7,418 bases of DNA from an uncultured Candidatus Udaeobacter sp. (GTDB lineage Bacteria > Verrucomicrobiota > Verrucomicrobiia > Chthoniobacterales > UBA10450). Under the pieces are notes generated by a model, which was given only the letters and a program-made list of their open reading frames with translations, had not been told where the DNA came from and made no database searches. Position numbers and translations under genes: made by a program. The stretch covers positions 1-7,418 of the forward strand of contig CATPBS010000312.1 in the NCBI GenBank assembly GCA_955652715.1, in the 5' to 3' direction. Positions 1 to 5,553 of the stretch are shown here, piece by piece; position 1 is the stretch's first letter, and each line of letters opens with the position of its first letter.

Positions 1-1041
1 ACGGCGCATTATGAGTTCCCCCGAAAGCTTTCGGGGTTGTAAGGCAGCAGCGATATGGAGAAGGGCGCGTTTGTAGCTGTCGATTTTGTGCGCGAGGCAG
101 CGCTGCAAAATCTCGCGCGCGTGATCCAGACGTTGTTGCGCGTCGCGCAATCGGTTCAGCAACTGGCGCGCAAGGGCGCGGGCGCAACCGTCGATCCGTC
201 GCTGGAGATCGACGATATCCGGCACAATTAGTTCTGCGGCGGCGCTGGGCGTCGGCGCGCGCAAGTCCGCGACGAAATCACAGATGGTAAAATCGATTTC
301 GTGACCGACCGCCGAGACAGTGGGCACCGACGAATTGAATATCGCGCGTGCGACAATCTCTTCGTTGAACTCCCATAGATCTTCGATGCTCCCGCCGCCA
401 CGCGTAACAACGATAAGATCGAGTGGTGGAAACGCTTCGTTAGGCAACGCGAGTTCGCGAATAGCGACGGCGATTTCCTGCGCCGCGCCACTCCCTTGCA
501 CGCGCACTGGGTTGATCAAAATCTGCAACCACGGCGCGCGGCGCCGCAGCACGTTTATCATGTCCCGAATCGCTGCGCCGGTTGGCGATGTCACGATTCC
601 AATGCGCCGCGGAAAATTCGGCAATGGCCGTTTGCGTTCCGGCGCGAACAATCCTTCAGCTTCGAGCTTGCGCTTGAGTGCTTCGAATTTTGCCTGAAGC
701 AGCCCGACTCCGCGTGGCTGCAGGATTTGGACGCTCAACTGATATTGCCCCCGAGTTTCATAAACCGTGACGGTGCCGTAAACCTGCACGTTAGTTCCAT
801 CGACGAGCGGTTGTCGCGGCGGCAACATGGTATCGCGCCAAATCACGCAAGCGACCTGGGCGCGCTGGTCTTTGAGCGTGAAATACTGGTGGCCGCTCGG
901 ATGCAGTTTGTAATTTGAGATTTCGCCCTGCACCCAGACGGCGCCGAATTTGGTTTCGAGTGTGCCGCGGATGCTTCGCGTGAGCTCAGAAACAGTGAAG
1001 ACCTTCGACGTTTGCGGGAAGAGATCGCTTGTGAGCTGCAT
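1..1041 (-). CDS. xseA: Exodeoxyribonuclease VII large subunit, 3' end cut by window edge
   Basis: Large subunit of exonuclease VII, a cytoplasmic nuclease that degrades single-stranded DNA to oligonucleotides with the small subunit XseB. The frame is open for 347 codons from ATG at 1041 to the first base; the family is usually about 400-460 residues, so the C-terminus is missing. Seen: an N-terminal OB-fold region with VWVQGEISNYKLHPSGHQYF (residues 35-54) and a CVIWRD segment (65-70). The catalytic-domain hallmarks follow: RIGIVTSPTGAAIRDM (146-161), RGGGSIEDLWEFNEE (214-228), and SAVGHEIDFTICDFVADLRA (243-262) followed by PTPSAAAE. After residue about 280 the protein becomes Arg/Gln/Leu-rich, like the coiled-coil part of XseA. 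It lies 90 bp downstream of ruvB on the same strand, with a REP pair between. ATG 1041 was chosen because the OB fold begins soon after it; no Shine-Dalgarno is visible, and an in-frame TTG lies slightly upstream. xseB is not visible. Identification is very secure. Confidence 0.96.
   Translation of the reverse strand, partial: MQLTSDLFPQTSKVFTVSELTRSIRGTLETKFGAVWVQGEISNYKLHPSGHQYFTLKDQRAQVACVIWRDTMLPPRQPLVDGTNVQVYGTVTVYETRGQYQLSVQILQPRGVGLLQAKFEALKRKLEAEGLFAPERKRPLPNFPRRIGIVTSPTGAAIRDMINVLRRRAPWLQILINPVRVQGSGAAQEIAVAIRELALPNEAFPPLDLIVVTRGGGSIEDLWEFNEEIVARAIFNSSVPTVSAVGHEIDFTICDFVADLRAPTPSAAAELIVPDIVDLQRRIDGCARALARQLLNRLRDAQQRLDHAREILQRCLAHKIDSYKRALLHIAAALQPRKLSGELIMRR
19..36. repeat. Perfect 18-bp palindrome inside xseA
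   Basis: CCCCGAAAGCTTTCGGGG is a perfect palindrome (arms 19-27 and 28-36, no spacer). It lies in the coiled-coil-coding part of xseA, where the minus strand reads PRKLSGEL without disturbing the frame. It may be chance or a small palindromic insertion tolerated in a poorly conserved part of the protein. Confidence 0.5.
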
Positions 1042-1051
1042 CGTTTTGAAA

Positions 1052-1068
1052 CGCTCAACGCTCAACGC
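1052..1068. repeat. Short tandem heptamer repeat upstream of xseA
   Basis: Two exact copies of CGCTCAA (1052-1058, 1059-1065) followed by a partial third. On the minus strand this reads GTTGAGC twice, just upstream of the xseA start. The unit resembles the GTTGAAGC octamer of the array at 5467-5547, so it may be a small relic of the same repeat family. It is too short to interpret alone. Confidence 0.4.
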
Positions 1069-1075
1069 CTGAATT

Positions 1076-1135
1076 GTAGGGCATCTGTATCAGACGCCAA
1101 TCTTATGGCGTCGGCGTTTCACAGAAACGCCCTAC
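1076..1135. repeat. REPIN-like inverted pair of REP units between ruvB and xseA
   Basis: Two 23-nt units face each other. Unit A (1076-1098, plus strand) is GTAGGGC, then ATCTGTATCAGA, then CGCC. Unit B (1135-1113, minus strand) is GTAGGGC, then GTTTCTGTGAAA, then CGCC. The ends are identical while the centres differ but keep their pairing. Unit A folds as GGCATCTG/CAGACGCC with a TAT loop and one mismatch; unit B folds as GGCGTTTC/GAAACGCC with an ACA loop. The 14-nt spacer forms a third stem with its flank (GACGCCA 1093-1099 with TGGCGTC 1106-1112). Terminal TTGTAG/CTACAA (1074-1079, 1132-1137) can close the structure. A 5' GTAG foot before an imperfect palindrome, in an inverted pair, is the known layout of REP sequences mobilised by RAYT (Y1 transposase-like) proteins. 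No RAYT gene is in the window. The right-hand foot contains the ruvB stop codon. Confidence 0.8.
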
Positions 1136-2130
1136 AACAATTCCGCTTGCGCGCCCGTGGGCGGTTTGAGTCCAAGCTTGCGGTAAGCGTTTGCGGTGGC
1201 GACGCGGCCTTGCGGAGTGCGTTTGATGTAACCTTCCATGATCAAGTACGGCTCATTCACTTCCTCGATCGTGCCGGCTTCTTCGCCGATTGCGACAGCG
1301 AGCGAATTCAAGCCGACGGGACCGCCATTAAATTTGTGAATCAAAGTTTCAATGATGCGTTTGTCCCATTGATCGAACCCGTCGCGATCGATCTCCAGCA
1401 TCGCAAGCGCGCGATCAGCAAGGTCTGCAGTGATTTTGCCTTCCGCTTTCACCTGCACATAATCGCGCACCCAGCGCAAAAGATTGTTTGCCGTGCGCGG
1501 CGTTCCGCGTGACCGCGCGGCGATTTCGGCCGCGCCGGCTGGATCGATCTCGACGCCAAGTAAACGCGCGCTGCGCATAATGATTTTCTGCATTTCCTCG
1601 GCATGGTAGTAATCGAGCCGCGCGGTCATACCGAAACGTGACCGAAGCGGTGCGCTCACCATCCCAGCGCGCGTCGTAGCGCCGATCAATGTAAACTTCG
1701 GCAGATTAAGGCGCAGACTGCGCGCCTGCGGTCCCTGATCAATGATGATGTCGAGCCGGTAATCTTCCATCGCCGGATATAGATATTCCTCGATGGCCGG
1801 TTGCAGCCGGTGAATCTCGTCGATGAAAAGCACGTCCCCTTTTTCGAGGCTTGTTAAGAGACCTGCCAGCTCGCCCGCCTTCTCAATCACCGGGCCACTG
1901 GTGTTTTTAATGTTCACTTTCATCGCGTTCGCGATGATGTAAGCGAGCGTCGTCTTCCCGAGGCCGGACGGTCCGCTGAGCAAAATGTGCTCGAGCACAT
2001 CACTGCGCTTTTTCGCCGCTTCCACCATCAATTCCAGGCGCTCGCGCACCTTCACCTGGCCGGTGAACTCGCTGAAGGCCGGCGGTCGCAGCGAAATTTC
2101 AAACGCAGGATCTAGTTCGGGCGGTTTCAT
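1132..2130 (-). CDS. ruvB: Holliday junction branch migration DNA helicase RuvB
   Basis: AAA+ ATPase motor that forms hexamers and, with RuvA, drives branch migration of Holliday junctions in recombinational repair. 332 residues, full length for the family (E. coli is 336). Seen: an N-terminal [11 protein letters not shown] segment (15-25), Walker [10 protein letters not shown] (53-61), Walker B FIDEIHRL (102-109), sensor 1 GATTRAG (150-156), an arginine-finger region APLRSRFG (160-167), and the C-terminal winged helix with [15 protein letters not shown] and [19 protein letters not shown] 2130 is the natural start because the conserved region begins within 15 residues; no Shine-Dalgarno is visible. 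A palindromic element begins 13 bp upstream, so the promoter or leader must lie in or beyond it. The stop codon TAG (1134-1132) is part of the GTAG foot of the downstream REP unit, so the last residues may have been altered by the insertion. ruvA and ruvC are not adjacent here; xseA is the next gene downstream. Confidence 0.98.
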   Translation of the reverse strand: MKPPELDPAFEISLRPPAFSEFTGQVKVRERLELMVEAAKKRSDVLEHILLSGPSGLGKTTLAYIIANAMKVNIKNTSGPVIEKAGELAGLLTSLEKGDVLFIDEIHRLQPAIEEYLYPAMEDYRLDIIIDQGPQARSLRLNLPKFTLIGATTRAGMVSAPLRSRFGMTARLDYYHAEEMQKIIMRSARLLGVEIDPAGAAEIAARSRGTPRTANNLLRWVRDYVQVKAEGKITADLADRALAMLEIDRDGFDQWDKRIIETLIHKFNGGPVGLNSLAVAIGEEAGTIEEVNEPYLIMEGYIKRTPQGRVATANAYRKLGLKPPTGAQAELL

Positions 2131-2142
2131 TCGCGTGCGATA

Positions 2143-2310
2143 ATAGCCCAGCGTTTTAACGCTGGGTCAATGGTCAAGATCATCCAAAGTCCCGGCGGGG
2201 ACGAAAGAAGAAAACAAATTTGCGATGATCGATTTACTTGCCTGTCTGTCGTCCCGTTGGGACTCATCCGTATGAGATAACGTGAACCCAGCGCTAAAGC
2301 GCCGGGCTAT
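2143..2310. repeat. 168-bp nested palindromic element with four hairpins
   Basis: Fills almost the whole gap between the kinase gene and ruvB. The outer units face each other. The left one is ATAG followed by CCCAGCGTTTTAACGCTGGG (2147-2166, perfect 9-bp arms, TT loop). The right one is CCCAGCGCT/AGCGCCGGG (2287-2295, 2298-2306, one mismatch, AA loop) followed by CTAT. The termini ATAGCCCAGCG and, on the opposite strand, ATAGCCCGGCG match at 10 of 11 positions. Nested inside are GTCCC-GGCG-GGGAC (2189-2202) and GTCCC-GTT-GGGAC (2251-2263), which share a GGGACGAAAGA / GGGACGACAGA flank in opposite orientation. A further inverted pair, GATCATC (2178-2184) and GATGATC (2224-2230), brackets the left inner hairpin. 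No coding capacity. It resembles a composite REPIN or a MITE-like element; no mobilising gene is present. Confidence 0.75.
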
Positions 2311-2312
2311 TT

Positions 2313-2714
2313 TCACTCCAAATTTTTCGTTAACACCAGCTCTGTGCCGCGGCGTTTGTGTATGTAATCGACTTCGTCAAAGGCATTGCGAATGAGATAC
2401 AAACCAAGGCCACCTGGTTTGATCATATCATGCGAGCGTCCCTTCATTTCGTGGGGCAGGACCTGTTCGCCATAATCGCGCAACCGCATGCGCACGCATT
2501 TGCGCAGTCCCTCCATGTGCAATGAGATGAGTTGATCGTCACGCAAACGGTAAGCGTAGCGGATAACGTTCGTGCATGCTTCGTTCACGCCAAGCACCAT
2601 CAGCAGCCGCTCTTTTTCGGAGAAGGGGTAGCCGTCGAGAAAATCGCGCACGCAGTTACGCAGCAAAGCAAGGTTCGCGGTGTGACTGCTGAACTCGACT
2701 TTTCTCCTATTCAT
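2313..2714 (-). CDS. Anti-sigma factor-type serine/threonine kinase, RsbW/SpoIIAB-like ATPase
   Basis: Small GHKL ATP-binding protein of the RsbW/SpoIIAB type (HATPase_c_2). Known members bind a sigma factor and phosphorylate an anti-anti-sigma (STAS) partner, though many stand-alone homologues have other partners. 133 residues from ATG 2714, a normal length. Seen: N-box GVNEACTNVIRYAY (42-55) with Glu45 and Asn49, G1-like box RDYG (79-82), glycine loop GGLGLYLIRN (101-110) and GTEL near the end (123-126). The frame extends upstream to a TTG at 2756, adding 14 residues. ATG 2714 is preferred because the family's usual beta strand (KVEFSSHTANL) begins immediately after it. Neither start has a clear Shine-Dalgarno. 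No STAS antagonist, PP2C phosphatase or sigma factor gene lies beside it, so the partner is unknown. It is divergent from the exported-protein gene at 2873. The stop codon ends 3 bp from the 168-bp palindromic element. Confidence 0.88.
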   Translation of the reverse strand: MNRRKVEFSSHTANLALLRNCVRDFLDGYPFSEKERLLMVLGVNEACTNVIRYAYRLRDDQLISLHMEGLRKCVRMRLRDYGEQVLPHEMKGRSHDMIKPGGLGLYLIRNAFDEVDYIHKRRGTELVLTKNLE

Positions 2715-2872
2715 CGCAATCCGCAAAAAGGTGAGCAGATTCCGATGCTCATTCAACCCCGAACGCTTTCGAGGCGAGGCGCAGAGCGAAATGCGTCTTC
2801 AAGCGTACATGCGCTGCCGATTGGCTTAAAAACACAATGGACAGTCGCCTAAACGCTGTTCAATTTTGCGGC
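2715..2872. other. Divergent intergenic region
   Basis: This 158-bp gap separates the leftward anti-sigma kinase gene from the rightward three-gene cluster and should hold promoters for both. I could not identify a convincing -35/-10 pair on either strand. It contains an AT-rich patch (about 2823-2836) but no clear operator palindrome. If the kinase starts at TTG 2756, or the exported protein at ATG 2837, the gap would be shorter. Confidence 0.5.
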
Positions 2873-3565
2873 ATGTGGCGATCCTTCATTGCACTTGTGC
2901 TGTTGGCTACGCCGGCGTGGGCGCAGGACAACGCCACTGCTTACGAAGCGTTGCGTTTGGTGGGCACGCAATTCGGTCGCGGCTCGCTGAATCGCATCGT
3001 GTCGATCACTGGCGTGAAGGGCGACCCGCAGCCCGAGAAATGGAAAATTGTTTTGGAAGACCCAGAGGGACGCGGTGTGCGCGAACTGCAGGTTGCTGAG
3101 GGAAAGATTGATTCTGACGACACACCGGATCGCTCGACAGCGGGTTCCCCCGAAGGCGCAACGATTAATGTTTCGCGTTTGAACTTGGATTCCAGCGGCG
3201 CCTTCGCCCTTGCGAGCCACACAGCGGAAGCCTCCCATACGGTTTTTGCGACAGCGGATTACACATTGCGCACAGATGAGCGCGGCGAACCGATCTGGAT
3301 TGTTACTCTGCTGAACAGATCATCGCGCCCCGTCGGCACGATCTACATCGGTGCGACTCGCGGTACTGTGAAGAGAACCCAAGGGATGTTTGCCGGAGCA
3401 ACCATGGAGGACGTCGAGAACGACTATGATCAAGAAGAAGGAAGCGGCGTCATCAGCGATGTGAAAAAGAGAATTAAGCGCACGTTTCACAGGACACAGG
3501 ACGAAGCGCGAGGCATGTTCGAGCGAGTGAAACATTCGTTTTCCGATTTTATTAACCGGGAGTAG
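2873..3565 (+). CDS. Exported protein of unknown function with PepSY-like halves
   Basis: I do not recognise a named family. Starting at ATG 2873 gives 230 residues with a clear Sec signal peptide: MWR, hydrophobic SFIALVLLATPAWA, and predicted cleavage after AWA (residue 17). An in-frame ATG at 2837 would put 12 extra residues before the signal, so 2873 is preferred. The mature part seems to hold two related halves. AYEALRLVGTQFG...GDPQPEKWKIVLEDPEGRGVRELQVAEGKI (23-79) and ATADYTLRTDERGEPIWIVTLLNR...VGTIYIGATRGTV (126-166) both have a helix or strand, then a W-[IK]-V strand, then a final strand ending near a Gly. This is reminiscent of PepSY domains, but the resemblance is by eye only. An acidic stretch (179-189) is followed by a strongly basic tail (KKRIKRTFHRTQDEARG, 198-214). 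It is expected in the periplasm or outside the cell. It is first of three closely spaced plus-strand genes; the next begins 10 bp after its stop. Confidence 0.75.
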   Translation: MWRSFIALVLLATPAWAQDNATAYEALRLVGTQFGRGSLNRIVSITGVKGDPQPEKWKIVLEDPEGRGVRELQVAEGKIDSDDTPDRSTAGSPEGATINVSRLNLDSSGAFALASHTAEASHTVFATADYTLRTDERGEPIWIVTLLNRSSRPVGTIYIGATRGTVKRTQGMFAGATMEDVENDYDQEEGSGVISDVKKRIKRTFHRTQDEARGMFERVKHSFSDFINRE

Positions 3566-3575
3566 CGAGAATAAC

Positions 3576-4523
3576 GTGAATGGCGCGTCCAACTCGTGGC
3601 CATCTCTGCCTTTTGCAGAGTGGAAAGACACCGCCACCACTCTGCACATGTTGACACAGATCGTGGGCAAGATTCGCCTGACCCTGAGTCCATGGACCAA
3701 CCACTCCTGGCATGTCACGCTCTACGTGACCTCTCGTGGGCTAACGACTTCACCGATCCCGCACGGATCTGACACTTTTGAAATGCAATTTGATTTCATC
3801 GATCACCAACTGCTTATCGATAAAAGCGATGGCGCCCGACAAAGAATCGAACTGAAACCGCAGTCGGTTGCGGAGTTTTATCACCTCGTGATGAAGACTC
3901 TTGCGGATCTCGATTTGCCGGTGACCATCCACACCATGCCCAACGAGATTGAGAATCCGATCCCGTTTGATCAGGATGAAGAGCACCGGTCTTACGACGC
4001 CAAATATGCGAATCGATTCTGGCGCGTTCTTGTGCAAAGCGATCGCATATTTAAAGACTTTCGATCGCGGTTCTGCGGCAAATGCAGTCCGGTGCATTTT
4101 TTCTGGGGCAGTTTTGATCTGGCAGTGACGCGTTTCTCCGGCCGACAAGCGCCGCCGCATCCTGGAGGAGTCCCACATCTGCCGGATGCGATTACGCGCG
4201 AGGCGTACTCGCAGGAGGTAAGCAGCCTCGGTTTCTGGCCTGGTAATGCCGCCGCACCAACACCAATTTTTTATTCCTATGCGTATCCGGAACCACCCGG
4301 ATTCGCAGAAGTGAAAATTCAACCAGACGCTGCCTTTTACGAGCCCAAGCTACGCGAGTTCATCTTGCCGTACGACGCGGTGCACACCGCTCAAAGCCCG
4401 GATGAAGTCCTGCTCGATTTCGCGCAGAGCGCCTACGATGCCGCGTCGAAACTGGGGAAGTGGGACCGGGAAGCGCTGGAGGAGAAGAAACCAGCCTTGC
4501 ATTCGCCTGGGCAACATTCGTAA
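3576..4523 (+). CDS. DUF5996 family protein
   Basis: Matches what I know of the DUF5996 family, whose function is uncharacterised. 315 residues with no signal peptide or membrane segment, so probably cytoplasmic. Family-typical stretches: WPSLPFAEWKDTATTLHM (8-25), WHVTLYVTSRGL (45-56), the long signature SPVHFFWGSFDLAVTRFSGR (171-190), EVSSLGFWPG (214-223), YSYAYPEPPGFAE (233-245), FILPYD (262-267) and a C-terminal DFAQSAYDAASKLGKWDR (281-298). The start is GTG 3576, because WPSLP lies only 8 residues in and the next in-frame Met would remove that core. GAGA at 3567-3570 may serve as a weak ribosome binding site. It begins 10 bp after the exported-protein stop and ends 9 bp before the araC-type gene, which suggests co-transcription. 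The family shows several conserved aromatic and His residues, but I cannot assign an activity. Confidence 0.88.
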   Translation: MNGASNSWPSLPFAEWKDTATTLHMLTQIVGKIRLTLSPWTNHSWHVTLYVTSRGLTTSPIPHGSDTFEMQFDFIDHQLLIDKSDGARQRIELKPQSVAEFYHLVMKTLADLDLPVTIHTMPNEIENPIPFDQDEEHRSYDAKYANRFWRVLVQSDRIFKDFRSRFCGKCSPVHFFWGSFDLAVTRFSGRQAPPHPGGVPHLPDAITREAYSQEVSSLGFWPGNAAAPTPIFYSYAYPEPPGFAEVKIQPDAAFYEPKLREFILPYDAVHTAQSPDEVLLDFAQSAYDAASKLGKWDREALEEKKPALHSPGQHS

Positions 4524-4532
4524 TTAGGTGAG

Positions 4533-5471
4533 ATGAACCCCGGGTGCGCAGCCGAGCAAAATGCCTGGCGTGAGGTCAAAGGTGGATGGCGTCCCCTGTA
4601 CGGCGACGTGGACAAGATCGGCGTCGCGATCGAGTGGCACGACTTTCGCATCGAGCATTCCTTTGACTGGGGACGCACTTTTCATCCACGTAGCCTGGAG
4701 CTTTGTTTGAATTTTGATGGTCGCGGCGCGGTCGGCGGCAAAGGCGCTTCGCGTAGCGACTATGCTCCGGGCAACTTCGGTTACTACGCTGTCGCGGACG
4801 AGCCGTTGCCCGCTTCGCGCCAAGCGCGCGATCATCATCAGTTCATAACGCTGGAATTTTCGAGGGAACATTTGCAGAAACAGCTCGCACAAAACGAAGC
4901 CGGTCTTGAGTCCGAGATTCGTCGGATTGTTTTTGAGGATAAAAACGAAACGGTAGTTGCGCCTACCCGGCCGATCTCAATCCAGCAACGTGAAGTTGTG
5001 GCGAGCCTCATCGAGCCGCCGGTGGCCAAAGCGGCGCAGATTCTTTGGTATCAGAGCAAAGCGCTTGAGCTGATGGCGCATTTTCTCTTTGCGCCGAAGG
5101 ACCCGGAATTTTTCTGCATGCGGCAAAAGCGCGTGGCGCGTGAGCGGGTAGAACGTGTTAAGGAAGTGCTCGCCCGCGATCTGGCTAGTCCCCCTACGCT
5201 GGAAATGATCGGCCAGGAGGTCGGCTGCAGTCCGTTTTATCTAAGCAGGATTTTTTCCCGCGAAGTCGGCCAGACTATTCCGCAATATTTGCGCAACCTG
5301 CGCATGGCACGCGCGGCGGAGCTGTTGCGGACGGGACGTTACAACGTCACGGAAGCGGCCACAGAAGTCGGATATTCGAGCCTGAGCCATTTCAGTAAAG
5401 CCTTTTGCGAGACTATCGGTTGTTGCCCGGTGCTGTATCCGGCCGCGAAGAACGTGATTCTTGATCGTTGA
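4533..5471 (+). CDS. AraC/XylS-family transcriptional regulator
   Basis: DNA-binding transcriptional regulator of 312 residues. The C-terminal AraC domain (about 203-303) has two helix-turn-helix motifs: PTLEMIGQEVGCSPFYLSRI (221-240) and NVTEAATEVGYSSLSHFSKA (271-290), with the family signature running through GYSSLSHFSKAFCETIG. The N-terminal part (about 25-185) lacks an obvious arabinose-type cupin signature. Its SLELCLNFDG and HHQFITLEFSREHL segments look more like the sensor region of PchR-type regulators; this is weak and by eye, and the ligand is unknown. The start ATG 4533 follows AGGTGAG (4526-4532), a good Shine-Dalgarno sequence but unusually close. It begins 9 bp after the DUF5996 gene, so it may regulate its own operon (inference). 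The stop TGA (5469-5471) lies within the first unit of the GTTGAAGC repeat array downstream, so the final residues and stop overlap repeat sequence. Confidence 0.93.
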   Translation: MNPGCAAEQNAWREVKGGWRPLYGDVDKIGVAIEWHDFRIEHSFDWGRTFHPRSLELCLNFDGRGAVGGKGASRSDYAPGNFGYYAVADEPLPASRQARDHHQFITLEFSREHLQKQLAQNEAGLESEIRRIVFEDKNETVVAPTRPISIQQREVVASLIEPPVAKAAQILWYQSKALELMAHFLFAPKDPEFFCMRQKRVARERVERVKEVLARDLASPPTLEMIGQEVGCSPFYLSRIFSREVGQTIPQYLRNLRMARAAELLRTGRYNVTEAATEVGYSSLSHFSKAFCETIGCCPVLYPAAKNVILDR

Positions 5472-5547
5472 AGCGTTTAAGCGTTGAAGGGTTGAAGCGA
5501 ATCCAGAATCGCGAGTGTTCACCGCTTTAACTCTTCATCGCTTCAAC
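5467..5547. repeat. Inverted pair of 4 x 8-bp repeat arrays between araC-type gene and purH
   Basis: Left array (5467-5498, plus strand) is four tandem octamers: GTTGAAGC, GTTTAAGC, GTTGAAGG, GTTGAAGC. Right array, read on the minus strand from 5547 to 5516, is GTTGAAGC, GATGAAGA, GTTAAAGC, GGTGAACA. A 17-bp spacer (5499-5515) separates them. The outermost units give a perfect 10-bp inverted repeat, CGTTGAAGCG (5466-5475) with CGCTTCAACG (5539-5548), and the arms match at 24 of 32 positions overall, so a long imperfect hairpin is possible. It covers the araC-type stop codon and ends 6 bp before the purH ATG. No T-tract follows, so it is not a standard intrinsic terminator. Any transcript of purH starting upstream would carry this structure just ahead of its start codon. 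Confidence 0.75.
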
Positions 5548-5553
5548 GAATTC

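Noticed and set aside
320..918. Plus-strand open frames opposite xseA (320-697, 496-918)
   Set aside because: They lie antisense to a strongly conserved xseA frame, and their Arg/Ser/His-rich products look like mirrors of a GC-rich gene with no domain signature.
1..1041. Frameshifted or broken xseA
   Set aside because: Careful reading of the reverse complement gives one uninterrupted frame with all expected motifs; it is only cut by the window edge.
1012..1512. Plus-strand 166-codon open frame across the xseA start, the REPIN and the 3' end of ruvB
   Set aside because: It reads through a palindromic repeat and antisense to ruvB; no family resemblance, so a shadow frame.
2532..2852. Plus-strand open frame running into the exported-protein gene
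   Set aside because: It lies antisense to the conserved ATPase motifs of the RsbW-type kinase gene and has no domain resemblance.
3750..4322. Minus-strand 190-codon open frame opposite the DUF5996 gene
   Set aside because: The plus strand carries the clear DUF5996 signature across the same bases; the antisense product has no recognisable motifs.
5467..5547. CRISPR array
   Set aside because: The units are 8 bp and directly adjacent, without unique spacers, and reverse direction half-way; no cas genes are nearby.
5466..5548. Intrinsic terminator for the three-gene cluster
   Set aside because: The stem is interrupted and moderately GC-rich, the loop is long, and no run of T follows on either strand.
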